Both the position numbers and the translations under genes were made by a program. Shown here one piece after another: positions 6,563 to 13,623 of a DNA stretch of 15,286 bases (position 1 is the first letter of the stretch; each line of letters opens with the position of its first letter). The notes under the pieces are model-generated. The model ran no database searches. It worked only from the letters and a program-made list of their open reading frames with translations, and had not been told where the DNA came from. Origin of the DNA: an uncultured Mycoplasmatota bacterium. Lineage in GTDB: Bacteria > Bacillota_I > Bacilli_A > RF39 > UBA660. The DNA lies in the NCBI GenBank assembly GCA_900552495.1, contig URZY01000015.1:1-15286 (forward strand). The letters run 5' to 3'.

Positions 6563-7060
6563 ATGAAAGAACGTGTTACAGAAGAATATATTGTAGATAA
6601 AATCATAAATTTTATGTTAAAAAAAGAGAATGGAAACTGGCATGAAGAAAAAGTAGAAAAAAGCGACTTACATAAACATGGTGTAGATATCAAACTTGTT
6701 GGTGGTAAAAGAAACAGCGAATATTTTTTCATTGAGTGCAAAGGTAAATCCTATTCTAAGTCAGCTACATCTATAAATCGTGAAGGTTGGTTAAATGCAT
6801 TAGGACAAATTATAACAAGAATGGATGTTAAAAGATATTCAATGTCAAAAGATGGTTCTGGGATTTCAGGAATAAATCACGCATATAAGTATGGACTAGG
6901 TTTATACTGGGAATCAGCTCAAGTAGCATTACGTAGAATACCCAAAGAGATAGCCCAGGTTCTATGTCTACATATTTTCTCAGTTAATGATGATGGAAAA
7001 GTAACATACTTCACGCCAAGTCAATTTGGGAAAGAATATCCAAAAGAAATAATTAAATGA
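6563..7060 (+). CDS. Small PD-(D/E)XK nuclease
   Basis: 165 residues from the ATG at 6563, with GGGAGG six bases upstream; an in-frame TTG at 6557 abuts that site and is unlikely. The core is HKHGVDIKLV (D42) followed by SEYFFIECKGK (E58, K60), the classic D...ExK active site with a strand on either side. A helix carrying NALGQIITRM (Q82) matches the QxxxY-like helix of restriction and Mrr/Holliday-type nucleases. Downstream it keeps an alpha/beta pattern without a separate DNA-binding domain. It is not Vsr-like, since the FWxxKF and similar Vsr motifs are absent. It is probably transcribed together with the HNH endonuclease 107 bases downstream and opposite the two methyltransferases. It may be a second subunit, a nicking partner or an independent defence nuclease. 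The fold call is good; the substrate is unknown. Confidence 0.7.
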   Translation: MKERVTEEYIVDKIINFMLKKENGNWHEEKVEKSDLHKHGVDIKLVGGKRNSEYFFIECKGKSYSKSATSINREGWLNALGQIITRMDVKRYSMSKDGSGISGINHAYKYGLGLYWESAQVALRRIPKEIAQVLCLHIFSVNDDGKVTYFTPSQFGKEYPKEIIK

Positions 7061-7167
7061 TTACTGAAAAAACAAACAAACTAAATATATTACTAAATTT
7101 AAGTAAATGTAATAGCAATGTTTTGAAAAAGATATTTTTATGATAAAATAAAAATGAGGTGGTTAAA

Positions 7168-8412
7168 TTGAGTGGTAAACTAATTATGCCAAAACAAACT
7201 GGACAAAAAGATGCCTTTTATTCTTCTCTTGAATTATTATATAACTCATATAAAAATGGAGAAAAATGGTATAGTAATGATAAGTTCAAGGTTGAAATTC
7301 AAAGATTATTACCATATCTAAGTAAAGGCGCACAAGACGGCCCATATTTAGTAAAGCAATCAGAACTAGTAAGATATTTTGGATTAGCCGAATATGATTA
7401 TAGTAGCAAACCCGGAAAATCTCATATAACTGATACAGGTATAAGATTTTATAATGCATATTTGCAAAACAATGTAAATCTTCAATTAGATATCATAATG
7501 CAATCTATATTAAATAATTCATTTGGTAGAAATAACACAGCAATTCAATCTAGCGATTCAGATATTGATCCACCAAAATTATTTTTAAAAGCAATTGTTG
7601 ATTTAAATGGTATAACAAGTCGTGGCTTAGCATACTTATTATATGTAACACATGATTTAAATATTACTTATAATGATGCTATTATAGAATTAAGTAAATC
7701 AGATAATAGGGATAGAGAAATTCCTATTGAGGTTTCAAATAAATACAACGATGTTAAATTTACTGTATTACTAAACTCTCTTGGTATCGTTGAAAAAATT
7801 GGTGACGTCTATAGTTTATCTGACTATACAAATGATAACTATTTAGAACAAATTAAAAAATTAAGTATATATAACAAAGAACCAGAACTTGTATTAACAT
7901 TACGTGAAGATTACGATGAAGATGTTGAAGAAATATTTGAAGAACCATTCTTTACAGATATTGATCAAAATAAAGTTATTGGTTCATATGCTTACGATGT
8001 CAATAGTGAAAAATTCAAGTCTCAAAATAATAGAATTCCAAAACCTATTAAAGTTGGAAAAACATTTAGATATAAAACTAATCCTCGTATTTCGAAAACT
8101 GCTTTAGATTTAGCAAATCATATTTGTTTAGGAAATCATGAGCATATAACTTTTGTATCTAAACTTGGAAAACCTTATATGGAAGCGCATCATTTAATTC
8201 CAATGATGGCACAAAAAGACTTTTCTATAAATCTTGATAGAATTGAAAACATAATTTCAATTTGTCCAATATGTCATTCAGCAATTCATTTAGGAGATGA
8301 TGCTACTAGATTAGAATTAGTTAAAAAATTATTTGATATAAAAGAAAAAGAATTAAAGTCTGTAGGACTTAATATATCTTTTGGAGAATTATTTTCCAAA
8401 TATTATAAATAA
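7168..8412 (+). CDS. HNH restriction endonuclease, probably of the adjacent methyltransferase pair
   Basis: 414 residues from a TTG at 7168, placed five bases after GAGGTGG; the first in-frame ATG (7186) has no ribosome site, and a GTG at 7159 lies inside it. The C-terminal third holds the HNH nuclease: EAHHLIPM (H341, H342), RIENIISICPICHSAIH (N361, C366, C369, H370, H374). The usual upstream CxxC is reduced to one cysteine (C320) with H324/H326 nearby, so the zinc knuckle is atypical. Residues 60-100 (SELVRYFGLAEY...ITDTGIRFYN) and 139-222 look like winged-helix DNA-binding modules, as in type II and IIS restriction enzymes. It converges on two C5 methyltransferases across a shared terminator. 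It most likely cuts the sequence they protect, near GC-containing sites that cannot be predicted here. The rare TTG start suggests restrained synthesis. Confidence 0.75.
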   Translation: MSGKLIMPKQTGQKDAFYSSLELLYNSYKNGEKWYSNDKFKVEIQRLLPYLSKGAQDGPYLVKQSELVRYFGLAEYDYSSKPGKSHITDTGIRFYNAYLQNNVNLQLDIIMQSILNNSFGRNNTAIQSSDSDIDPPKLFLKAIVDLNGITSRGLAYLLYVTHDLNITYNDAIIELSKSDNRDREIPIEVSNKYNDVKFTVLLNSLGIVEKIGDVYSLSDYTNDNYLEQIKKLSIYNKEPELVLTLREDYDEDVEEIFEEPFFTDIDQNKVIGSYAYDVNSEKFKSQNNRIPKPIKVGKTFRYKTNPRISKTALDLANHICLGNHEHITFVSKLGKPYMEAHHLIPMMAQKDFSINLDRIENIISICPICHSAIHLGDDATRLELVKKLFDIKEKELKSVGLNISFGELFSKYYK

Positions 8413-8413
8413 T

Positions 8414-8443
8414 AAAATGGAGATATTAATTTATCTCCATTTT
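8414..8443. terminator. Bidirectional terminator between endonuclease and methyltransferases
   Basis: AAAATGGAGATA (8414-8425) and TATCTCCATTTT (8432-8443) form a perfect 12-bp stem with loop TTAATT and a U-run on each strand. It separates the converging nuclease and methyltransferase transcripts, and it touches the methyltransferase stop codon. Confidence 0.9.
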
Positions 8444-9579
8444 TATATGTTATTCACCAATTCTTGTACTATATTTTTTATAAGCATAGGTGGAATTCCT
8501 TCTCCAATTACTTGTCGTATAAATCTTTCATCTGCCCATTCTGGAACATTCCAATCCTTTGGAAGGGAAAATACAATAAACAATTCGTATAAAGTTAAAC
8601 ATCTTGGATCAGAATACAATATTTCATCGTTCTTTTTATAAGGCTTCCCTGGATGTACACAGCATAACGAAGAAATTACACCATTATTTTGAGTAATAGT
8701 TCTAGCCGGTTTATTCCAATCATATCTTCTATATGTATTATAATGACCATTCACCCTTGTTCCATCATCTTTTTTAGGATAAAATTCAGTATTATCAAAA
8801 GCTGTACAACCTGAAGGTGTATGCATCATCGCAATTACGTGTTTCTTAGCATGAACTGGTGGCTTATGAAATTTAGATATCTTTTCAGCCTTTTCTTTTT
8901 TGTCTAAATAATTTGGGAACAATTTAATTGTTTCATCAAGTCCCTCTTTTAACAAGGGATCAACAGAAGGTAAATCATAAATTGCATCTTTCAAAGTTAT
9001 TTTTTCCTTCTTATCGGGTACTTGCCAAATATAACTCATATCTTTTCTTGATGACAAAAATATATTCCTTTTTCTCATTTGTGGCACTTCATAATCCATT
9101 GCACTAACCAAATTTTGATTTGCAAAATTGTAATTACTATCTAATTCTTTGTGAATATATTCTGGAATAGAAATTATATCATCACCAACTTTGATTTTGG
9201 TTTTTAATAATTGAGGAACATTCTCTAATAAAATATATTTTGGTTTTATCTTCTTTATTATTTCTATAGCATAATATATCAATTGATTTCTTTTATCAAA
9301 TTTATCCATTTTACCTGCTAAGCTCATTCCCTGACATGGTGGTGTAGCAATTAAAAAATCAACTTTTTCCTGTTTGCTAATTTCCACAATTTTATCGAAT
9401 ATTTTTTTATCAGTAATATCACCTACAATCATATTTGTGTTTGGATATAAATGTGAGTAAAACTCTGCACGTTTTGGTTCAAGCTCATTAGCGACAACAA
9501 TTTCTATACCTAACTGTTTCAAATATGTTTCAGCAACCCCAACATTGGCAAAAAGTGATAGTCCTCTAAGTTTAGCCAT
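8443..9579 (-). CDS. DNA cytosine-C5 methyltransferase (second in operon)
   Basis: 378 residues. Motifs appear in the normal C5 order: motif I as LSLFANVGVAETYL (7-20), motif IV ATPPCQGMS with catalytic C82, motif VI LLENVP (118-122), motif VIII QMRKR (167-171), then the target-recognition region at about 240-320. PARTIT (291-296) is followed by motif IX DPRCLTLYE and motif X QVIGEGIPP (356-364). Motif I lacks the usual FxGxGG, reading FANVG, and motif X has GEGIPP where most enzymes have GNAVPP or GNSVPP. The enzyme transfers a methyl group from S-adenosylmethionine to cytosine C5. Its start overlaps the end of the upstream methyltransferase by eight bases, so the two are translationally coupled. 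The two proteins are clear paralogues but differ in the recognition region, which suggests each methylates one strand of an asymmetric site. I consider it functional. Confidence 0.9.
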   Translation of the reverse strand: MAKLRGLSLFANVGVAETYLKQLGIEIVVANELEPKRAEFYSHLYPNTNMIVGDITDKKIFDKIVEISKQEKVDFLIATPPCQGMSLAGKMDKFDKRNQLIYYAIEIIKKIKPKYILLENVPQLLKTKIKVGDDIISIPEYIHKELDSNYNFANQNLVSAMDYEVPQMRKRNIFLSSRKDMSYIWQVPDKKEKITLKDAIYDLPSVDPLLKEGLDETIKLFPNYLDKKEKAEKISKFHKPPVHAKKHVIAMMHTPSGCTAFDNTEFYPKKDDGTRVNGHYNTYRRYDWNKPARTITQNNGVISSLCCVHPGKPYKKNDEILYSDPRCLTLYELFIVFSLPKDWNVPEWADERFIRQVIGEGIPPMLIKNIVQELVNNI

Positions 9580-10729
9580 TGTTAATCACCAATTGATGCA
9601 TTATTTTTTGAACTAATAGTGGTGGAATTCCTTCTCCAATAACTTGTCTAATAAAATGCTCACTTGCCCAATTAGGAATATTCCAATCTTTTGGTAATGA
9701 TGTTACTATCATTAGTTCATATATAGTTAGCACACGTGCATCCGAATATACATTATATCCTTCAGAATCTTTGCCAATTAATCTTCCTGGATGAACATTA
9801 TTCTGTGAACCTATTGTTCTATTATACATTGTAATTGTATAACCTGGTTTATCCCATGATTGGCGCTTATACGTATTTTTAAATCCTTTTGTAAACGATC
9901 CATCTTTCTTCTTTGGCTTAAATTTATCTATATTATCAAAAGCTGTTTGCCCACTTGGTGTATGCATAAGACTATAAACTTGTCTATAAATGTGTTTAGG
10001 GGGATAATGCCACTTTGATATTTTTAATCCTTCTTCTTTTTTTCGTTCATACTCTGGGAATACCTTTAATTGTTCATTATATGGCAAATCATATAATTCT
10101 GGATCTAATGAAGGCAAATCACCAATAGCATCTTCTAAAGTAATAACTTTTTTACTTTTCGATGGGAAATTCCATACAAATGATTTATCCTTTTTCGTTA
10201 GCAATATTATTGCTCTCTCTCTCATTTGAGGTACACCATAATCAGCTGCATTAATGACAAATTGTTTGTTAAAGTTATATATATCACCTAGTTCTTCTTT
10301 TATATAATCTGGTATTAGAATTTCTTTATTATTATATATAATCTTGGTAATCAATTGTTCTGGAACGTTTTCTAGAAAAACATAATCAGGCTTGACTTCT
10401 TTTATAATATCTACTGCATGTTTTATCAATGTATTTCTAATATCATTTTTATCTTTCTTTCCAACTGTACTCATTCCTTGACATGGTGGTGTAGCCATAA
10501 TCAAATCAATCTTTTGTTTCTTCGCTTCATTGATTAATTTCTCTTTTATAGTTTTAGATGTTACATCACCAATTATCATATTTGTATTTGGATATAAATG
10601 AGAGTAAAACTCTGCACGTTTTGGTTCTAACTCATTAGCAATAACTACATCTATATTTTCTTTGTCTAAATACGTTTCAGCAATTCCAACATTGGCAAAA
10701 AGTGAAAGCGCTTTAATTCTTTTTTTCAT
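9572..10729 (-). CDS. DNA cytosine-C5 methyltransferase (first in operon)
   Basis: 385 residues from the ATG at 10729, with GAGGAGG nine bases upstream; the open frame to 10768 is the overlapping small gene read in another frame. Motifs are in C5 order: LSLFANVGIAETY (8-20), ATPPCQGMS with catalytic C83, FLENVP (118-123), QMRER (168-172), a recognition region at about 240-325, ARVLTIYE (331-338) and QVIGEGIPP (362-370). It shares the unusual FANVG and GEGIPP variants with its neighbour, so the pair arose by duplication. The recognition region differs (HYPPKHIYRQ versus HKPPVHAKKH near residue 241; TMYNRTIGSQN versus TQNNGVISSLC), as needed for two different strands or sites. Its start overlaps the ribbon-helix-helix gene by 17 bases, so expression is coupled to the likely regulator. 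Confidence 0.9.
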   Translation of the reverse strand: MKKRIKALSLFANVGIAETYLDKENIDVVIANELEPKRAEFYSHLYPNTNMIIGDVTSKTIKEKLINEAKKQKIDLIMATPPCQGMSTVGKKDKNDIRNTLIKHAVDIIKEVKPDYVFLENVPEQLITKIIYNNKEILIPDYIKEELGDIYNFNKQFVINAADYGVPQMRERAIILLTKKDKSFVWNFPSKSKKVITLEDAIGDLPSLDPELYDLPYNEQLKVFPEYERKKEEGLKISKWHYPPKHIYRQVYSLMHTPSGQTAFDNIDKFKPKKKDGSFTKGFKNTYKRQSWDKPGYTITMYNRTIGSQNNVHPGRLIGKDSEGYNVYSDARVLTIYELMIVTSLPKDWNIPNWASEHFIRQVIGEGIPPLLVQKIMHQLVINNG

Positions 10730-10874
10730 TTGTTTTTGCCTCCTCTTTTTTAATTTCTTTTCTAACATATTCTAATAATAAGTCTTGCATGCTTTTCTTC
10801 TTTTTTATTGCAAGCATCTTAAATTTTGTATGTTCTTCATTAGAAAGTCTTATACTAACCCTTGGATCCATCAT
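10713..10874 (-). CDS. Ribbon-helix-helix protein, likely operon autoregulator
   Basis: 53 residues from the ATG at 10874 (a second ATG at 10871 is equally possible), after AGGTGA. The sequence begins MMDPRVSIRLSNEEHTKFK, which is the ribbon-helix-helix pattern: a short beta strand PRVSIRL that inserts into the major groove, then helix A NEEHTKFKMLAIKKK and helix B SMQDLLLEYVRKEIKKEE. These are typical of Arc/CopG/MetJ-class dimeric repressors. It overlaps the following methyltransferase by 17 bases and the stop TAA is at 10713-10715. A promoter and a perfect tandem AAAACGCC repeat lie immediately upstream, which fits an autorepressed operon leader. Classical controller (C) proteins of restriction systems are HTH proteins, so a ribbon-helix-helix form would be atypical. 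The fold is likely; the regulatory role is inferred. Confidence 0.7.
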   Translation of the reverse strand: MMDPRVSIRLSNEEHTKFKMLAIKKKKSMQDLLLEYVRKEIKKEEAKTNEKKN

Positions 10875-10891
10875 AATAATCACCTATTATC

Positions 10892-10920
10892 ATTTTAACA
10901 AATTTAAAGAAATAATACAA
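10892..10920 (-). promoter_or_regulatory. Promoter of the methyltransferase operon
   Basis: TTGTAT (-35, 10915-10920) and TAAAAT (-10, 10892-10897) are 17 bases apart on the minus strand. The start site would fall near 10886, right at the ribosome site, giving a very short leader. Confidence 0.65.
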
Positions 10921-10924
10921 CATA

Positions 10925-10940
10925 AAAACGCCAAAACGCC
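10925..10940. promoter_or_regulatory. Tandem operator candidate, AAAACGCC twice
   Basis: AAAACGCC-AAAACGCC is a perfect head-to-tail pair of 8-bp repeats, ending four bases upstream of the -35 box. Ribbon-helix-helix dimers often bind such paired short sites. It is the best candidate target of the adjacent 53-residue protein. Confidence 0.55.
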
Positions 10941-11089
10941 AAGAAAAATGAATAAACCTTATCTCAATTCTTATTTACATAAATATTTCATTAGAAAGTA
11001 TTACTCCTATGAATAAAAATAAAAAATAGGTTAACTAAATCCAATAATGGTCTATCTTAATGCCCTAAAAATCGCCATTTCCAATTAAA

Positions 11090-11114
11090 AATAGTAGATA
11101 TAAAACCTACCATT
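11090..11114 (-). terminator. Terminator of the OB-fold/RCC1-like gene
   Basis: On the minus strand AATGGTAG pairs with CTACTATT (one G-U pair) across a short loop, followed by five Ts. The stop codon lies at its edge. It insulates the methyltransferase operon promoter, about 170 bases away. Confidence 0.6.
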
Positions 11115-12031
11115 TAATCTTCATTAGAATGGAATAATGAATACTTCTTACCACCTTTAATTATTGCAATATCACCATTATTAGCATATTCTATATCATC
11201 AACTTCAGCAAAACGAGAGTGATCTATTACACTTGAAACTACATCTCCAAAATACACAACAACGCCTTCATGTGTTAAAGCAGCAACACCAAATTCAGTG
11301 GTTATTATTTTCTTATACTTGTAATTATTATTATTTAAAAAATTAAATCCTGAAACACCTTTTTCAGTTAAACAAGTAACGACATTATCATTACTAATGG
11401 CTATTATTGTATGACTATTAATATACTGAATCATATTTATATTATTTAATTTTTTCTCATCATTAACAAAAAGAGTACCATCGTTCAATAAAATTACTAT
11501 CTCACCATAGCAAGAAGCTGCAATATCTTTAACTTCACCTTGAGAAATGCCTTTTAAATAATCAGTATATTTTGATATTACTTCATATTTTTCTTTAATA
11601 TCTATACATCCGTTAAATTCATCTTGAGAAACTCCATAAATAGTATCACTATAACATTGCAGAGCATAAATACAAAATAATTTACTATTCTTAATCTCAT
11701 TGATAAAAGGCAACACTGCAGCTTCTTCTTCAGTATCTGGAATAGTAACATTACCACATACCCTATACTTGTATCCATACTTAATATTATCTACTACTGA
11801 CATGAAATCCTCAGTTCTATTTCCAACCAATAAAGCTTTCATCTCACCACTATTGTCGTTCATATCTAAAAGAACAAACATTTTGTCTTCTAATTTATAA
11901 ACCTTCTTAGAAACAAAATATACTTCAAGATTAACCTTACTTACTTTATCACCTAATCCAGCAATAGATGAAATAAACGCATCATAGGGAACGTTTGTTT
12001 CAATCTTTTTAAATTCAATTTTCTTAGTCAT
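11114..12031 (-). CDS. OB-fold protein with RCC1-like C-terminal repeats
   Basis: 305 residues from the ATG at 12031, which is seven bases after GAGGAGG; a TTG two codons upstream is possible but less likely. Residues 30-95 look like an OB-fold of the tRNA_anti/PolC type (a run of strands: NLEVYFVSKKVY, FVLLDMND, GEMKALLVG, YKYRVCGNV). Residues 165-300 contain four imperfect repeats of the form V..I..s..g...L..dG.l, for example VKDIAASCYGEIVILLNDGTL, YKKIITTEFGVAALTHEGVV and VDDIEYANNGDIAIIKGG, as in RCC1 or beta-propeller proteins. No signal peptide or membrane segment is seen, so it is cytoplasmic. An OB-fold may bind DNA or RNA while the propeller binds a partner, but I do not know this fusion as a named family. 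It has its own promoter at 12056-12085. Confidence 0.5.
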   Translation of the reverse strand: MTKKIEFKKIETNVPYDAFISSIAGLGDKVSKVNLEVYFVSKKVYKLEDKMFVLLDMNDNSGEMKALLVGNRTEDFMSVVDNIKYGYKYRVCGNVTIPDTEEEAAVLPFINEIKNSKLFCIYALQCYSDTIYGVSQDEFNGCIDIKEKYEVISKYTDYLKGISQGEVKDIAASCYGEIVILLNDGTLFVNDEKKLNNINMIQYINSHTIIAISNDNVVTCLTEKGVSGFNFLNNNNYKYKKIITTEFGVAALTHEGVVVYFGDVVSSVIDHSRFAEVDDIEYANNGDIAIIKGGKKYSLFHSNED

Positions 12032-12055
12032 AATCAATCCTCCTCAATTATGTAT

Positions 12056-12085
12056 ATTGTACGCAGGAAATAGTCTTTATATCAA
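12056..12085 (-). promoter_or_regulatory. Promoter of the OB-fold/RCC1-like gene
   Basis: TTGATA (12080-12085) and TACAAT (12056-12061) are 18 bases apart on the minus strand. It overlaps the hairpin at 12067-12092. Confidence 0.55.
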
Positions 12086-12092
12086 CTATTTC
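12067..12092 (-). other. Hairpin at the end of the second zinc-ribbon gene
   Basis: GAAATAGT (12067-12074) pairs with ACTATTTC (12085-12092), a perfect 8-bp stem. The TAG stop codon of the 12086 gene lies in the right arm. There is no T-run, so termination would be weak and read-through into the next gene is likely. Confidence 0.45.
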
Positions 12093-12562
12093 TTGTTATT
12101 CTTTTTCATTTGTTTATACAAAGCTCTCTTATAAGGATCTCTATCTGTACTAGCATGAAAATCATCCATAAAATCGACAAATTCTCCTATATTTCCAGTT
12201 AAAACGATTAAAGAAAATATAAAAGTAAAAAATAAAATAAATATTAAAACAATAAATCCAATGATTTCAGACATAAGTAAAAATTCAATACACTCAGATG
12301 CAATCAAGTATATAAGTACAGCAATGGTAATTCCTATACTCCCCAATATAGGCCAAATATTAGATTTTTCTTTTGCAGTTAATTCCGCTTTAGTATTGTT
12401 TCTTCTATACCCACAATTACTACATTTAATGTTATCATATTCTTTTCCACACTCAGGACAAAAATGTGTAATTGAACATTCTGTATCATACCCGCAATGA
12501 ACACATTTAGTAGACTTATCGCTAATTTCCTCACTACAGTTCTTACATTTTATTAACGCCAT
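12086..12562 (-). CDS. Double zinc-ribbon membrane protein
   Basis: 158 residues. It starts MALIKCKNC and has two zinc ribbons: C6, C9, C20, C23 and C35, C38, C47, C50. Two hydrophobic segments follow, at about 69-90 and 95-122. The C-terminus is charged and carries a FMDDFHASTDRDPYKRAL stretch. AAAGGAAGG precedes the ATG. The start MALIKC is shared with the upstream gene at 12590-13126, so these are paralogues. Zinc-ribbon plus membrane segment proteins are common in Firmicutes but mostly uncharacterised; roles such as scaffolding or signalling have been suggested. The ribbons face the cytoplasm by the positive-inside rule. It is likely co-transcribed with the upstream paralogue, 27 bases away. 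Function is unknown. Confidence 0.7.
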   Translation of the reverse strand: MALIKCKNCSEEISDKSTKCVHCGYDTECSITHFCPECGKEYDNIKCSNCGYRRNNTKAELTAKEKSNIWPILGSIGITIAVLIYLIASECIEFLLMSEIIGFIVLIFILFFTFIFSLIVLTGNIGEFVDFMDDFHASTDRDPYKRALYKQMKKNNKK

Positions 12563-12589
12563 AATTTTCCTTCCTTTCTTACACTTAAA

Positions 12590-13126
12590 TTAATTTGTCT
12601 TTGCATAATCTTGATATTGACCACTCATATCGTAGCAATTTAGAAACTTGCCAGAGTCTTTTAAAGAACAATCATATAAAAGGTTATTACCACTGCCATA
12701 AATATCTACATCTAATCCGTATTTCTTATAAGTATATGAATGAGGATCTGCACAAGCATCAGTTTTAGTATTGCAACGTTGATAAATTGCTGTTCCATCA
12801 TCTTTAAATTCAAATATAACTCTCATCGCATCCCCATAAATATATTCTAGCTCAGGTGCTGAATATTCAGCATCTAAGGTATCAGAAGCTAATATATCCT
12901 TATTTCTAAGGTTTATAAAAAAAGGTACACCAATAATTACAATACAAAAAACTAATAAACATACAACAATAAAAATGACGATGTTACGTTTATTGTTCCT
13001 CTTAGATTTAGTAACAACATTATCGTTACGCTTAGTTGAAATAGAAGTAGGTGCACCACAATGAACGCATATATCGGTTGTATCACTAATCTCTTTTCCG
13101 CACTCAACACATTTAATTAATGCCAT
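12590..13126 (-). CDS. Zinc-ribbon protein with one membrane segment and an external domain
   Basis: 178 residues from the ATG at 13126, after GGTGAT; five further codons lie upstream (an ATG at 13141) but the paralogue also starts MALIKC. A single zinc ribbon (C6, C9, C20, C23) leads to a basic linker and one membrane segment at about 49-71. An extracellular domain at about 75-178 follows, with a FEFKDDGTAIYQRC stretch and six cysteines (about 117, 124, 150, 160 and others) that may form disulfides. The FKDDGTAIYQR pattern resembles the single-strand repeat of lipocalin-like secreted Firmicutes domains, which is a weak resemblance. A strong extended -10 promoter is at 13231-13236. It is divergent from the XRE regulator at 13307, which may control it. 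Function is unknown. Confidence 0.65.
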   Translation of the reverse strand: MALIKCVECGKEISDTTDICVHCGAPTSISTKRNDNVVTKSKRNNKRNIVIFIVVCLLVFCIVIIGVPFFINLRNKDILASDTLDAEYSAPELEYIYGDAMRVIFEFKDDGTAIYQRCNTKTDACADPHSYTYKKYGLDVDIYGSGNNLLYDCSLKDSGKFLNCYDMSGQYQDYAKTN

Positions 13127-13230
13127 ATCAATCACCATCACTAACTTTCTTCATAAAAGCTACTATCTTCAAATATTTCGGTAAACAAAATCATTAAACT
13201 ACTTCCATGAAAACAACTTACTATATAATT

Positions 13231-13238
13231 ATTATACC
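13231..13238 (-). promoter_or_regulatory. Promoter of the zinc-ribbon operon
   Basis: On the minus strand TATAAT (13231-13236) is preceded by GG in TGTGG, giving an extended -10-like element. It lies about 105 bases before the start codon at 13126. No convincing -35 is visible. Confidence 0.45.
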
Positions 13239-13306
13239 ACAAAAGTCTACGAACAACATACTAAATATTTAACTTATTATTGAGATAATTGTTATGGGTG
13301 GGACAA

Positions 13307-13579
13307 ATGAATAATAAAAACCAAATTGATGAAAACTATGCTTACACAATATTAGCTAAAAATCTAAAAAAGTATAGAAAAGAGGCAGGTATGACACAAG
13401 AACAACTCGCTGAAAAAAGTTTGTATGCTTTGAGTTTCATAAAAAATCTTGAATCTGAAAAAGTATTTCAAACAGCAAGTATCGGTACTACATATAAGTT
13501 TGCTAAAGTTCTTGGAATACCGTTATCAAAATTATTTGAAGAACCAGAATCTAGTAACGTAACAAAAAAAATCGATTAA
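13307..13579 (+). CDS. XRE-family helix-turn-helix regulator
   Basis: 90 residues from the ATG at 13307, with GGGTGGG immediately upstream. The open frame also extends to a TTG at 13289, which precedes that ribosome site. Residues 16-75 form the lambda-repressor-like HTH: ILAKNLKKYRKEAGMTQEQLAEKS (17-38), then ALSFIKNLESEK (41-52), IGTTYKFAKVLGIPLSKLF (59-77). This is the standard five-helix layout. The C-terminus is short and lysine-rich with no sensor domain. It is divergent from the zinc-ribbon operon across 180 bases and may repress that operon and itself. A GATAAT box at 13284-13289 could be its -10, giving a leader of only about ten bases. Family call is firm; target is inferred. Confidence 0.88.
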   Translation: MNNKNQIDENYAYTILAKNLKKYRKEAGMTQEQLAEKSLYALSFIKNLESEKVFQTASIGTTYKFAKVLGIPLSKLFEEPESSNVTKKID

Positions 13580-13595
13580 AGTCTATTAATCATAG

Positions 13596-13623
13596 AAAAG
13601 GAAGAGAATTAACTCTTCCTTTT
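13596..13623. terminator. Bidirectional terminator
   Basis: AAAAGGAAGAG (13596-13606) and CTCTTCCTTTT (13613-13623) form a perfect 11-bp stem with loop AATTAA. It terminates the rightward regulator and the leftward 13609 gene, whose stop codon lies in the loop. The last residues of that small protein are therefore coded by the stem. Confidence 0.9.

Noticed and set aside
6563..7060. Vsr-type mismatch endonuclease beside the C5 methyltransferases
   Set aside because: Size and context fit, but the Vsr motifs are absent and the D...ECK core is of the restriction/Mrr type.
10730..10768. Longer methyltransferase start at 10768
   Set aside because: The 13 extra codons lie within the ribbon-helix-helix gene in another frame, and the GAGGAGG site points to the ATG at 10729.
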